Origin: JAPLHP01 sp963720375
GTDB taxonomy: Bacteria; Chloroflexota; Dehalococcoidia; UBA2247; RBG-13-53-26
Assembly (NCBI GenBank): GCA_963720375.1
Contig: CAVRFM010000002.1
Coordinates: forward strand, 102,835 to 166,834
Direction of reading: 5' to 3'
DNA: 64,000 bases
Shown here: positions 26,025 through 35,699 of the stretch, piece by piece
Numbering within the stretch: the first letter of the stretch is position 1
Layout of the letters: each line of letters opens with the position of its first letter
Notes under the pieces: model-generated
What the model was told of the DNA's origin: nothing
The model's input: the letters and a program-made list of their open reading frames with translations, nothing else
The model's database searches: none
Made by a program: the position numbers and the translations under genes

Positions 26025-27321
26025 AAGGGCACGTTTACAAGAGGTCGCAAGGGAGCTGGACGATAGTCTATGACTTGCGCCTGATTCAATGACGGGGAAG
26101 CGGCGGCAGAAGTCGCAAACGGTGAAAGGCACGAAAAGGGATGCAGAGCGTGCGCTTCGTGAAGTACTGCTGTCACTTGAGCAAGGCACTTATGTGAAGG
26201 CGAACAAAATTACTCTTGGTGAATGGCTGAGGCGGTGGCTGAAGGACTACGCCTCTATGAATATCACCGACAGGACATTGGAAAGCTATAGGTCTATTGT
26301 GGAGTGCCACTTGATACCGTCGTTAGGCAAGATCACGCTCACTGATCTGCAACCTCTGCATATACAGGACTACTACACAGAAAAGCGGTTGAACGGTAGG
26401 GCTGATGGGAAAGGTGGTCTGTCCGGTAGAAGCATACTGTATCAGCATCGGATACTATCTAAGTCACTGGATTATGCAGTGAAGATGGGGCTGGTTGTGC
26501 GAAACGTGGCCAAGGTCGTTGAGCCGCCCAGGGTGGCAAAGGTGACAATGAGGACACTGTCGCCTGAAGAAGTCACGAGGCTTCTTGATGTGGCCAGGGA
26601 AACGGACTATTACGTGTATTTCGCTACGCTGCTCTATACTGGCTTGAGGCGTGGTGAGCTGCTCGCGCTACGGTGGCGCAATCTGGATTTGCATAGCGGG
26701 ACATTGACAGTGGTGGAGACGGGCTACAAGCTCGGTGATGGGCGGTACATCATCAAAGAGCCAAAAACGGCGCAGAGCCGGCGCAGTGTAATCCTGCCGC
26801 CTTCCCTTGTTGAACTGTTGAAGGCGTATCGGGCTGACCAGGAGCTATTAAGGATTCAGCTAGGTATTGGCTTGAACGCTGATGATTTTGTCTTCATAAG
26901 GCTAGACGGAAGCCCGATCAATCCTGGTGCGGTCTCGCTCGCCTTTCGGCGGATCATTAAGAGAGCCGGGTTGAAGCACATCAGAATCCATGATTTGAGG
27001 CATACCCATGCTACTTTGATGCTCAAGGCGGGTATTCATCCGAAGGTGGTTTCTGAGCGGCTAGGGCATGCCAATATCGGCATTACTCTTGACACATACA
27101 GCCATGTACTACCTGGACTGCAAGAGGCGGCGGCTGACAAGTTTGATAGGATATTCGAGACTGGCACAGAGCTAAACTTGGATGCTGATGTTAGCAAAAT
27201 GTTAGCAAAGTTGGCAAAAAATGAGCATTTTGATGGTGAGCCGCGGGGGATTCGGACCCCCGACGCCCTGATTAAAAGTCTGAGAATCCATTGTCTGCGT
27301 GCGGAAAGGAAGTCCTTTTGA
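26021..27321 (+). CDS. Tyrosine integrase of the element, one frameshift
   Basis: About 433 residues after repair. The start at 26021 reads MKGHVYKRSQGSWTIVYDL and runs into a stop; adding one C near 26082 gives DLPPDSMTGKRRQKS and joins the remaining frame (from 26089). It has an N-terminal AP2-like arm-binding domain, a core-binding domain (TLGEWLRRWLKDYAS to SLGKITLTDLQ) and the catalytic domain with Arg in YTGLRRGELL, HDLRHTHAT (H-x-x-R), LGHANI (His) and the Tyr in DTYSHV. The C-terminus continues into the right att repeat, giving the familiar PRGIRTPDALIKS tail that is simply translated tRNA sequence. Confidence 0.88.
27233..27278 (-). repeat. Right attachment repeat, tRNA-Lys 3'-half fragment
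   Basis: Direct repeat of 23102-23147. On the minus strand it runs CTTTTAATCAGGGCGTCGGG through the T-loop and on to CGGCTCACCA. The T-loop reads TCCGAAT where a functional tRNA would have TTCGAAT. The higher-coordinate flank does not encode a tRNA 5' half. It overlaps the integrase coding sequence. Confidence 0.75.
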
Positions 27322-27462
27322 CACGGCCAATTCTATTATTGGTAACATATCGCCCACTGTGTCATTCTGAGCACAGCGAAGAATCTCGATTGTTACGCTG
27401 ACTTGTGCCACCAGGCACTAGCTTGGGCTGACCGGGGGTGCGAACCCGAAAGCCATACGTGC

Positions 27463-28279
27463 CTAAGTCTGCCCTTTTGGCCTTTCCTTCGCACCATCAT
27501 TAGCCATCAGATCTGCTGTCAATGGCACAAATTCTATCCCGCCGTCTATTTCGAACAGCCTGCCGGTCACCCAGTCGGAAGCAGATGAAGCCAGATACAG
27601 GGCAGCCAGAGCTATATCCTCAGGTTTGCCCAGGCGCTTCAGGGGAGTATTAGCCACGATCCTGTCTTTCACAGGTTCGAGCGCCGGAGCACTGCCCTCG
27701 GTCAAGACAGCACCGGGCAGGATGGCGTTTACCCTGACGTAGGGAGCCAGTTCCCAGGCCAGCGTCAGCGTGAGGGAGTTGACGCCCGCCTTGGCAGCAC
27801 CATAGGCCATCATGCCGGGGCAAGGGATTTGAGAATCCCTGGTGGAGATGTTGACGATAGACCCCGATTTCTGCTCCAGCATCACCGCTGCTGCCGCCTT
27901 GCTGCAGAGAAAAGTGGTGGTGAGGTTTTCCCGCACAATAGCCTCCCAGGCAAGCTGATTCGTCTTCAAGATCGGCCTGAAGGGGCTGCCTCCGGCATTA
28001 TTGACCAGGATATCGATGCGCCCGAATTCCTGTTTAGCCTGGTTCACCATCCTGTCCACCTGCTCGCCCTCCCGGGCGTCGCAAGGTATGGCCAGCGCCC
28101 TGCGCCCCAGAGCGCTGCACCTCAGCCACGGTGGACTCCATCTGCCCGGCCGTCATATCAACGCAGACCAGATCAGCACCGGCCTCAGCAAAGGCCAGAG
28201 CAATACCCTTGCCTATCCCCCGTCCGGATCCGGTGACAATAGCCACCTTGCCAGTCAGAGCAAACCTATCCAGAATCAT
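27463..28279 (-). CDS. Short-chain dehydrogenase/reductase, one frameshift
   Basis: About 271 residues after repair; classical SDR. N-terminal Rossmann motif TGSGRGIGKG, then VNNAGGSPF near 90, the catalytic Ser-Tyr-Lys in NISTRDS and YGAAKAG, and a C-terminal DWVTGRLFEIDGG. The frame 28279-28114 and the frame 28115-27463 join when one C is deleted near 28114-28117, giving VQALGRRALAIPCDARE. The ATG at 28279 follows GGAGG by 8 bases. Substrate unknown; neighbours in acyl-CoA metabolism suggest a 3-oxoacyl or hydroxy-acid step. Second of two SDR genes in tandem. Confidence 0.8.
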
Positions 28280-28322
28280 CTCGCCCACCTCCAGGAATCT
28301 CGAAATCCTGGGGCTAAAACAA

Positions 28323-29060
28323 TTAGAATCGCCCCCCGTTGACGCTCAGCGTCTGACCAGTGATAAAGCTGGCCCGATCCGATGCCAGAAACAATATGGC
28401 TTCAGCAACTTCCTGCGTCTCAGCCAGCCGCCCCAACGGATAGTTGGCTCTAAACGCCTCCTCTGTTCCAGCCCCATAACTCGGCGACCTGACCAGCGCC
28501 GCATTCACCACATTGATCCTGACGCCATATGGTCCGACTTCCTTGGACAGGCTGCTGGCAAAAGTCATAATGGCAGCCTTGGCCGAGGCATACATTGTTT
28601 CCCCGGACGGCCCCACCTTGCCCGAGTCTGAACCCATGCACACAATGCTGCCATTCCTCTGCTTGATCATAGTGCCAAGCACAGCCTTCGCAGCATTGAC
28701 CACTCCCCAGAAGGTTACATCCACCTGCTTCTGCAACTCCTCCGGTGTGGAATGAGCGAAGTCCTTATACATCATGTAAGCGGGGATCGTGACCATGATG
28801 TCAACCTTGCCAAACTCAGTAAAGGCTTTGTTCACCATCTCGACACAATCACTGATTTTGGTCACATCAGCGTAGGTGGGCACCGATCGAACGCCCAGAG
28901 CACTGACCTGCTTGGCCACCTTATCTGCCCACGACCGGTCGATATCATTGGTCACTACATGGGCGCCTTCCCGGGCCAACTCCAGGCAAACGTTGGTACC
29001 GATCCCGTTGCCACCGGCGCCTGTAACTATGGCTACCTTATCCTTCAAATTCAGGTCCAT
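28323..29060 (-). CDS. Short-chain dehydrogenase/reductase
   Basis: 245 residues of the classical SDR family, close to FabG in length. TGAGGNGIGTN (cofactor loop), NDIDRSW after strand 2 (acid typical of NAD preference), then the catalytic Ser in CMGSDSGKVG and Y-x3-K in YASAKAA, and the C-terminal FITGQTLSVNGG. GAGGAG precedes the ATG. The gap to the downstream SDR is 43 bases and to mutL 72 bases, so the four minus-strand genes from 32.4 to 27.5 kb may form one operon. The reaction cannot be named from sequence. Confidence 0.82.
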   Translation of the reverse strand: MDLNLKDKVAIVTGAGGNGIGTNVCLELAREGAHVVTNDIDRSWADKVAKQVSALGVRSVPTYADVTKISDCVEMVNKAFTEFGKVDIMVTIPAYMMYKDFAHSTPEELQKQVDVTFWGVVNAAKAVLGTMIKQRNGSIVCMGSDSGKVGPSGETMYASAKAAIMTFASSLSKEVGPYGVRINVVNAALVRSPSYGAGTEEAFRANYPLGRLAETQEVAEAILFLASDRASFITGQTLSVNGGRF

Positions 29061-29132
29061 TTCACAATCTCCTCTTTCGGTTTTCTTACTTGCTACTCAC
29101 ACATTGGCTCCACGCCCGACTCCGGGCATTCC

Positions 29133-30830
29133 CTAGGCCCGCCCAAACTCCCTCTCCAACCGGCCTGAGCTGAGATGAATCATGGTAGGGCGACCATGGG
29201 GACATGTGCGCGGGGAAACCGCCTTTTCCAGTTGTCTTATCAGCGCTTTCATCTCTTCCTGGCTCAGGAGTTGCCCCGCCCGCACAGCGCTATGACAGGC
29301 CAGCGAACGGGCTATCCTCCCCTCCACCTTAGTCGTGTCGGCTTCATCATCCAGAGAGTCGAGGGTCTCCTTCACCGCCTCTGCGATCCCCTTCCCAACC
29401 AGCATAGCCGGAACAGCCCGCACCAGGTAAGTCCTATCGCCAAATGGTTCAATAGTAAAGCCAAACTGGGCCAGCAACTCCTCTCTGTCCTTCAGCAGTT
29501 CCCCCTGTTTCAAGCTGAACTCAACAGTCACCGGCTCCAGAAGCAACTGGACTTCCACCGTCCTTTGTGTCCACTCGGCCAGTATCTTATCAAAGAGCAC
29601 TCTTTCGTGGGCAGCATGCTGGTCGATCAGATACAGCCCGTCAGGTCCCTCCGCAATGATGTAGGTGCTGGCTGCCTGTCCCAGCACCCGTAGAAGAGGT
29701 ACATCCGAGCGGGCAACCTCCGGCATCATCGGCAAGGTCGCTATGGGCCTTTTTTCACCGACCGGCCTTTCCGCCGTGCTATGTTCAGGGGTTGAGAAGA
29801 AGGTGGCGGCAGGCCCTACTTCAGGTACGGGAGCTTTTTCTGCCAGCACGCTGCGCACTGCTCCCAAAACCGCGTTGAAGATAATAGGTTCCTGGGAAAA
29901 TCTGACCTCCCGCTTAGTAGGATGAACATTAACATCCACCGATTGCGGCGGCATAGAGAGATTGATGACAGCGATGGGATATCTCCTCACCCCGAGCCAA
30001 CCTTCATAAGCCTTCTCCACCGCCCCGGCCAGCAGGCGACTCTGCACCCACCGTCTATTGACGAAGAAGCTGAGATAGCTGCGGGTGGCGCGACTGACCG
30101 AAGGCGGACTGGTGTAGCCGCTGATCACCGGGGCAAGGCCGCCCTCCTTTGCGCTCCCTTTGATCTCCAGCATGGCCTGAGCTGTCTCCAGGCCATATAT
30201 TTCCGCCAGGGCGTCCCTCAGCTTGCCACTCCCGGGAGTACGGAGAGCAGTCCGTCCGTCAACAGACAGGGTGAACCGTACACCGGGAAAGGCTAAACAA
30301 TACTGGCTGACGAGATTGGTGATCTGGTTACTCTCAGTCGTCGCCGATTTGAGGAACTTCAGCCGGGCCGGGACATTGCGAAATAGATGGCGCACCGTCA
30401 CCGTGGTGCCCCGGGGGGAGGCTCTAATTTCTTTTTTGATTACCTTGCCATCGCGCAAACAGAGGTAAGTGCCAGATAGATCCTCTTTGCTGCGGGTGAG
30501 CATCTCTGCCTGGGCCACCTGAGCAATGCTGGATAAGGCCTCTCCTCTAAATCCCAGCGAAGTGGTATTCTCCAGATCAGCCAGATTAGTGATCTTGCTG
30601 GTGGCATGTCTTTCAAAGGCCAACTCCACCTCATCACTGGAAACACCCATCCCGTTATCCGCCACCTTGATGAGGTTCACTCCACCACCCACCACCTCTA
30701 TATTGATCTGAGATGCACCGGCATCAAGAGAGTTCTCCAACAGCTCCTTGACCACCGAAGCCGGCCTCTCCACTACCTCACCGGCAGCTATCTTGGAGAC
30801 AACATCTGGGGATAAAAGCTGTATAGGCAT
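29133..30830 (-). CDS. mutL: DNA mismatch repair protein MutL
   Basis: 565 residues. GHKL ATPase domain at the N-terminus: IAAGEVVERPASVVKELLEN (motif I), DNGMG (motif II), and GFRGEALSSI (motif III). The C-terminal dimerisation/endonuclease domain has DQHAAHERVLFDK, ACHSAVRAG and CPHGRPT, the set found in nicking MutL proteins; the last Glu of the first motif is replaced by Asp. A variable linker of about 60 residues (340-400) separates the halves. mutS, its usual partner, is not in the window. Weak ribosome site GAGAG before the ATG. Confidence 0.95.
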   Translation of the reverse strand: MPIQLLSPDVVSKIAAGEVVERPASVVKELLENSLDAGASQINIEVVGGGVNLIKVADNGMGVSSDEVELAFERHATSKITNLADLENTTSLGFRGEALSSIAQVAQAEMLTRSKEDLSGTYLCLRDGKVIKKEIRASPRGTTVTVRHLFRNVPARLKFLKSATTESNQITNLVSQYCLAFPGVRFTLSVDGRTALRTPGSGKLRDALAEIYGLETAQAMLEIKGSAKEGGLAPVISGYTSPPSVSRATRSYLSFFVNRRWVQSRLLAGAVEKAYEGWLGVRRYPIAVINLSMPPQSVDVNVHPTKREVRFSQEPIIFNAVLGAVRSVLAEKAPVPEVGPAATFFSTPEHSTAERPVGEKRPIATLPMMPEVARSDVPLLRVLGQAASTYIIAEGPDGLYLIDQHAAHERVLFDKILAEWTQRTVEVQLLLEPVTVEFSLKQGELLKDREELLAQFGFTIEPFGDRTYLVRAVPAMLVGKGIAEAVKETLDSLDDEADTTKVEGRIARSLACHSAVRAGQLLSQEEMKALIRQLEKAVSPRTCPHGRPTMIHLSSGRLEREFGRA

Positions 30831-30960
30831 TCTCTCAGTTTCCCTGGTTCACCATTTTACCATGGGGTCTCTGTAAAACCTTAATCCACAGGAGCGGCGG
30901 GGTTGTTAAGCCTTGTTCCGTGTATTAAGGTCTATCCTCGGAAAAGCAAAAAGGCCACCC

Positions 30961-32412
30961 CTAAACCGCGGGATTCCCGGCACGGAGGCGATAATACTGG
31001 TTGACATTGGCAATAGCCTTGGCTGCCCGCTCCACAGAGGGATACACCGGTATCCCTGCCTCAGACAGCCTGTACTCAATATCCAGCCGCTCCGCATCGG
31101 ATGACCCCGGCGGAGAGATCACAATAATGGGCTTACTTTGCTTCCGGCTGGCTTCCACGATAACACCATTCATGAGATCCGCCACTCCCTTGGTCATGAA
31201 TGTTACCAGCAGATCGACATTCTCGTAGATGGCGATGATGTCGATATGAGGTTCATTAGCCACCAATTCAATAGCTCTCTCGAAAGTCTGCAAATTGCCG
31301 GAGCGCTGACTGACATCCAGCGGATTGACCAGGACACTGCCCACCTGGCCGAGAAGCCCCAGCAACTCCCGCCGCGTTCTCTCGGTGAAGGGAGAGACAT
31401 CTATTCCAAGAGCAGCACAGGCATCGGCAGTCAGAACCGCCTCACCACCGCCACCGTCGGTGAGCCCACAGATAATGCCCAGGTTACTTCTCTCAAGCCT
31501 GCCAACTCTCTGGAAAAGGAGGAGAGTATCCGCCAGTTCGTCCAGACCCCGGACCTCAATAGCCCCTGCCTGTCTCAAGGCTGACGACCACACAGCAGCC
31601 GAGGCTGCCAGGGCCCCTGTATGAGAACTCGCCGCTCTGGCTCCCGCTGCCGTCCGGCCCCCTTTCCAGACTACTACAGGCTTCTTCCCCGAAGTAGCCT
31701 TCATGGTCTGAACCAGACGCCGGCTATCCCGCGGTCCTTCCAGATAGAGGCCGATGACACCGGTCTTGGGGTCAACAGCCATGTATTCCAGAAAGTCAGC
31801 ACTGCCCAGATCGCAACAATTGCCGATGCTGACCACCTTGCTGAAACCAATCCGCCGATTGGTGGCAATCTCCATCATCTTCCCGGCGTGTCCGCCACTC
31901 TGAGAGATGAAGCCTGCCGAACCCACCTTACCCAGCAAAGTTGATGGTCCGTAGGGTATCCCATGCTCCGGACAACAGACACCGATACAATTGGGACCAA
32001 TGATCCTGAACCCTCCCTCCCGCGCCCGTCTCGCCATCTCCTCCTCCACCCGGACCCACTCAGGTTCGCCCGTCTCCCGGAATCCGGCAGTGAAGAAATA
32101 GATGGCCCCTATCCCCTTGGCAGCACAATCGTCCAGGAGATCGAGAACAAAGTCCCTGGGGATGCAGCAGACCACCAGGTCCACCGGGCCCGGAATTGCC
32201 TTCAGAGTGGGGTAGACTCTGGAACCAAAGATCTCACCTCCACTGGGGTTGACCGGATAGACCGGGCCCTTGAAGCCGGAGGCAACCAATCCCTTCACCC
32301 ACCGGGAGCCCATCTTCCGCTCATCCTTGGAGGCACCGACCACTGCAATGGAACGGGGATAGAAGATGCGCTCGAATTCCTTAAGTCTCTTCTCAGACAA
32401 CTTGACCTGCAC
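30961..32412 (-). CDS. ADP-forming acyl-CoA synthetase, alpha-subunit type, copy 4
   Basis: 483 residues, the same family as the three genes at 15.6-20.1 kb but distant from them. CoA-binding domain with SIAVVGASKDERKMGSRWV near 22-40 and VYPVNPSGGEIFG; IGPNCIGVCCPEHG replaces the usual GVYSP segment and adds cysteines. ISQSGGHAG near 170, and the active-site SSHTGALAASAA near 265. Being far from its relatives and on the other strand, it was not made by the same tandem duplication. No beta subunit is adjacent. It is the first gene of the minus-strand group with mutL and the SDRs. Confidence 0.8.
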   Translation of the reverse strand: MQVKLSEKRLKEFERIFYPRSIAVVGASKDERKMGSRWVKGLVASGFKGPVYPVNPSGGEIFGSRVYPTLKAIPGPVDLVVCCIPRDFVLDLLDDCAAKGIGAIYFFTAGFRETGEPEWVRVEEEMARRAREGGFRIIGPNCIGVCCPEHGIPYGPSTLLGKVGSAGFISQSGGHAGKMMEIATNRRIGFSKVVSIGNCCDLGSADFLEYMAVDPKTGVIGLYLEGPRDSRRLVQTMKATSGKKPVVVWKGGRTAAGARAASSHTGALAASAAVWSSALRQAGAIEVRGLDELADTLLLFQRVGRLERSNLGIICGLTDGGGGEAVLTADACAALGIDVSPFTERTRRELLGLLGQVGSVLVNPLDVSQRSGNLQTFERAIELVANEPHIDIIAIYENVDLLVTFMTKGVADLMNGVIVEASRKQSKPIIVISPPGSSDAERLDIEYRLSEAGIPVYPSVERAAKAIANVNQYYRLRAGNPAV

Positions 32413-32740
32413 TCGTTAACCCTCCAGATATCGCTTACTCGGCCTGGGAACCCGTCCTGTAATCAATTGCCCTACATTGAATCCCTTAGGCGATTCCTAT
32501 TCTAAGGCTTCACTCGCCCTCGGACAAATAGGCCCTGCCTGACCCCATCTCAATATATCCGCCAGGTCGGGGACCTGACAGGCACCAAACATTACAACCT
32601 ATCACGATATAACCGTCCTAAATGGCAGTTTTCGATAGTTTTTGATCACCCCCTGTGATATCTTATTAGTAAGAGCACAGCAAAGGCCGGTCTACAATAG
32701 ACGATCCTGGGGGATCGGAAACCCACCATAGAGGAGGAAG
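32413..32740. other. Divergent intergenic region between acyl-CoA synthetase and protease genes
   Basis: 328 bases without a credible gene. It should hold the promoters for both directions. A short palindrome, CAGGTC-GGG-GACCTG (32563-32577), resembles the hairpin after proA. GAGGAGGAAG just before 32741 is the protease ribosome site. Confidence 0.5.
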
Positions 32741-33863
32741 ATGTTACAGGGAGGAGTGCCTATAGGCAAATACTTCGGCATCCCCGTGAGGTTGCACTGG
32801 TCCTGGTTCATCATATTCGGGCTGGTGACCTACTTCCTGGCCATGTATTTCCATGACAATTACGACTGGAGCACGACAACAAACTGGCTCATCGCAGCGA
32901 TTACCAGTATCCTTTTCTTTGCCTCGGTGCTGGCCCACGAGCTGGCCCACAGCCGGGTGGCACAGGCTGCAGGCATGCAGGTCAGTGCTATCACCCTGTT
33001 CATCTTCGGCGGGGTATCCCAGCTCACCCAGGAGCCGGGAAAGCCCGGCACTGAGTTCCGCATGGCCATAGCCGGGCCCGCCACCAGCCTGGTGCTGGGA
33101 GGCATATTCCTGGCAATTTACTTCACTACCAGACACTCCATCGAGCCATTGGCAGGCATGTCCTTCTGGCTCGGCTATATCAATCTGGTTCTGGCCGTAT
33201 TCAACATGATCCCCGGATTCCCCATGGACGGAGGGCGAGTGCTGCGCTCCATCCTCTGGTGGCGCTCAGGCAATCTGAGAAGCGCCACCAGAACCGCCTC
33301 AACCATCGGCAGAGGCTTCGGCTACCTCTTTATCTTCGGCGGCATCTTTCATGATTTTCCAGGGGCGAGATTACTGGTTCAACGGTTTGTGGATAATAGT
33401 TGTCGGCTGGTTTCTGGAGAATGCCGCTGTGGGAAGCTACCGGCAGGTGGCCCTCCAGGACATGCTTCGAGGCCACAAGATCAGCGAACTCATGACCCGC
33501 GATTGCCAGGTGGTCTCCCCCAGCCTCACTGTGGCAGAACTGGTAAACGACCATATCCTGACCTCCGGCCGCCGCTGCTTCCCCGTAGTAGAGGACGGCC
33601 GGGCGCTGGGGATGATCACCATGCATAATGTGAAGGTGGTCCCCCGTGAAGTCTGGCCTAGTAGAAGCGTGAGGGAGGTCATGACACCTATGGACAAACT
33701 GAAGTGGGTAAGGCCGGACGACGATCTGTCTAACGCCATGCACCTGCTCACTGACGAGGACGTTAATCAACTGCCGGTAGTGGAGAACGACAACATCGTC
33801 GGCATGGTCGCCCGTGATAACCTGCTGGCCTTCATCCACACCCGCGCCGAGCTGGGAATGTAA
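32741..33863 (+). CDS. Site-2 protease family (M50) metalloprotease with CBS pair, one frameshift
   Basis: About 373 residues after repair. The membrane part has the zinc motif HELAH (residues ~66-70; LAHELAHSRVAQ) and a second motif, NMIPGFPMDGGRVLRS, containing the Asp ligand. About five hydrophobic segments. The C-terminal half is a pair of CBS domains (ISELMTRDCQVVSP..., VREVMTPMDKLKWV...) that may sense adenylates. The two frames join if the C near 33350 is removed: GGIFMIFQGRDYWFNG. Strong GAGGAGG site upstream of the ATG. SpoIVFB/RseP-like cleavage of a membrane-bound regulator is expected; the substrate is unknown. Confidence 0.85.
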
Positions 33864-33890
33864 ACAACCGGAAATCATTCTCTTGACCGC

Positions 33891-35141
33891 GTGTCGAAAG
33901 GAGAAATCACCAGTTTGAAAGAGGAGCATACTTCACTTAAACCACTGGAAGGAATCAGAGCCCTGGAATGGGGGGCGTTCCATGCCGGACCAGGAGCACT
34001 CGCTATCCTGGGCGATCTGGGGGCAGAGGTGATAAAGATAGAGCAGCCGAAGGTGGGCGACCCCTTGAGACGCCTGTCTCGTTTCGGCAAGGTCTGGGTT
34101 TCCAAAAACGGGCTGAGCCTTTTCTACGAAGGCGCCAACCGCCACAAGAAGAGCATCACCCTGGACCTGAGCAAAGAGGAAGGCAAGCAGATTGCCTACC
34201 GCCTGGTGTCCAAATGCGACATCTTCCTCACCAACCTGCGCCCCAGGACGGTAGAGAATATGAGAATGACCTATCCCGTACTGCGTCAAATCAATCCCAA
34301 ACTGATCTATGCCTCAGTCTCCGCCTATGGCTCCAAAGGCCCGGACAGCCAGCAGGGCTGCTTCGATTTTCAAGGACAGGGAAGGTCGGGAATGATGTAC
34401 TGCATGGGCGAACCGGACATGCCGCCTTTGCTGGTCCAGTTTGGCCTGATAGACCAGGTTACAGCCATTACCACCAGCCATGCCCTCCTGACCGCCCTGT
34501 TTGCCAGGGAGCGCACCGGCATAGGCCAGGAGCTTCAGACCTCCATCCTCAGCTCCGCCATGTTCCTCCAGTATTTCAACGTCCTGAATGCGCTCACTAT
34601 GAACCAGGAAGTCCCCCGACATGAGCGCAGGTCGACAGACCCGATGAGAAATTACTATCAATGCCGGGACGGCAAGTGGATTTGCCTCACTCTATCCTAC
34701 CATCCGTGGAACTGGAGGGAATTCTGCCGTGCCATCGAGCACCCGGAGCTGGAAACTAACCCCAAGTTCGATACACGGGAGAAAAGGATGGGAAACTGTG
34801 AGGAACTGATCGCCTTCCTGGACAAGGTCATCGCCACCAAGACGCAAAAGGAGTGGCACCGTATCCTGGTGGAACATGACGTCTTCTGCACTCCGGTCAA
34901 TACGCCTCTGGGGTTGAAGGACGACCCACAAGTATTGGCAAACTCTTATATCGTCGATTTCGATCACCCCGTCTTCGGCAAAGGCATGGTCCCCGGCTAT
35001 CCGATCCATTTCAGTGAAACGGCGGCGGATACCCGTGGCCTGGCGCCGCAACTGGGTGAGCATACCGAGGAAATCCTGAGGGAGATCGGGGGTTACAGCG
35101 ATAGTGAGATAGCCCGTTTCAGGCAAACTGAAGTGATCTAA
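33891..35141 (+). CDS. CaiB/BaiF family III CoA-transferase
   Basis: 416 residues. Family III CoA-transferases move CoA between carboxylic acids via an enzyme aspartyl-CoA ester. Visible features: PLEGIRALEWGAFHAGPGAL, EVIKIEQPKVGDPLRR, NRHKKSITLDLSKEEG and LFARERTGIGQ. The catalytic Asp of the usual GAY/SD region is likely in the CFDFQGQGRSG segment near 170, slightly altered. Start GTG at 33891 or TTG at 33915; the ribosome site AAAGGAG favours neither strongly. It follows the protease by 27 bases but is functionally closer to the acyl-CoA genes. Acid substrate not identifiable. Confidence 0.85.
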   Translation: MSKGEITSLKEEHTSLKPLEGIRALEWGAFHAGPGALAILGDLGAEVIKIEQPKVGDPLRRLSRFGKVWVSKNGLSLFYEGANRHKKSITLDLSKEEGKQIAYRLVSKCDIFLTNLRPRTVENMRMTYPVLRQINPKLIYASVSAYGSKGPDSQQGCFDFQGQGRSGMMYCMGEPDMPPLLVQFGLIDQVTAITTSHALLTALFARERTGIGQELQTSILSSAMFLQYFNVLNALTMNQEVPRHERRSTDPMRNYYQCRDGKWICLTLSYHPWNWREFCRAIEHPELETNPKFDTREKRMGNCEELIAFLDKVIATKTQKEWHRILVEHDVFCTPVNTPLGLKDDPQVLANSYIVDFDHPVFGKGMVPGYPIHFSETAADTRGLAPQLGEHTEEILREIGGYSDSEIARFRQTEVI

Positions 35142-35152
35142 CTGAGATAGCC

Positions 35153-35317
35153 TCAATCGTGGCGCCAGGGTGTCTTGAGGCGCAGCGCCACCAGAATCAG
35201 AACTGCTGTTACCACGGCCACGAGGTACAGACCGCAGCCCACTGCCAGGCCGATAGCAGCCACGGACCAGACGGTGGCTGCGGTGGTGAGTCCTACTACA
35301 CCCTTTTCATGACGTGG
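35153..35317 (-). pseudogene. C-terminal remnant of an MgtC/SapB-family membrane protein
   Basis: On the minus strand a 54-codon open stretch without a start reads RHEKGVVGLTTAATVWSVAA followed by a hydrophobic helix and TPWRHD. GLTTAATxW followed by AIGLAVGxGLY is diagnostic of MgtC/SapB proteins. A stop lies directly upstream in frame and nothing of the first ~80 residues is nearby, so only the C-terminus survives. The rest was lost by deletion or rearrangement. Confidence 0.65.
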
Positions 35318-35699
35318 TCACAATACACCCCAATTCTTACCCTTCAGGGTGTACGTATGATGATGTTCGTTGGCAATCCCCAATACCACTCCTCTACCCA
35401 CATTGCACAGGTCAACCAACAAAGACGGCGTCATCCTGCCAGTACCAACCTCAACTTTGATACAAAGGGCAGACAACCTGAAGTTCTACAAGGTGCTTCC
35501 TGGATGACAGAGGAGGAGAAATCAGTATGCTATCCCAACAGTCTACCTAGACCGTATCGATATATATCGATCAAGCGCGAGGTTCGCACAATGCAGACTT
35601 TGGGGAATCCCCCTTCGATCAAAAATCGCGACGATACTTCTGAAATAAGTCTGACAGGTACTGTCATCCCTCGCATACTTCATCTAAGCCTCACGACCC
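35318..35699. other. Intergenic region with possible gene debris
   Basis: 382 bases between the mgtC remnant and phoU. A plus-strand frame shows NKDGVILPVPTSTLIQRADN (about 35419-35478), faintly like the end of a TrkA-C domain, then a stop. This may be debris from an ion-transport gene but is too short to be sure. No promoter or RNA recognised. Confidence 0.35.

Larger units (their letters stand above)
23102..27278. mobile_element. 4.2 kb integrated element bounded by tRNA-Lys-like direct repeats
   Basis: Two 46-base direct repeats with one mismatch (23102-23147 and 27233-27278) bound a segment holding a phospholipase-D-like gene, a LuxR-type regulator, an HUH replication initiator, an excisionase and a tyrosine integrase. 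The repeats read on the minus strand as the 3' half of tRNA-Lys(UUU), a classic attachment site. Integrase sits next to the right repeat and its C-terminus is encoded across it, as in many tRNA-targeting elements. Combining Rep and Int in so few genes resembles small integrative plasmids or satellite elements. Neither end retains a complete tRNA gene. Element boundaries are inferred from the repeats. Confidence 0.78.

Noticed and set aside
27233..27321. Complete tRNA-Lys gene at the right end of the element
   Set aside because: Only anticodon loop to CCA is present. The D-arm and 5' acceptor strand are absent and the T-loop is altered.
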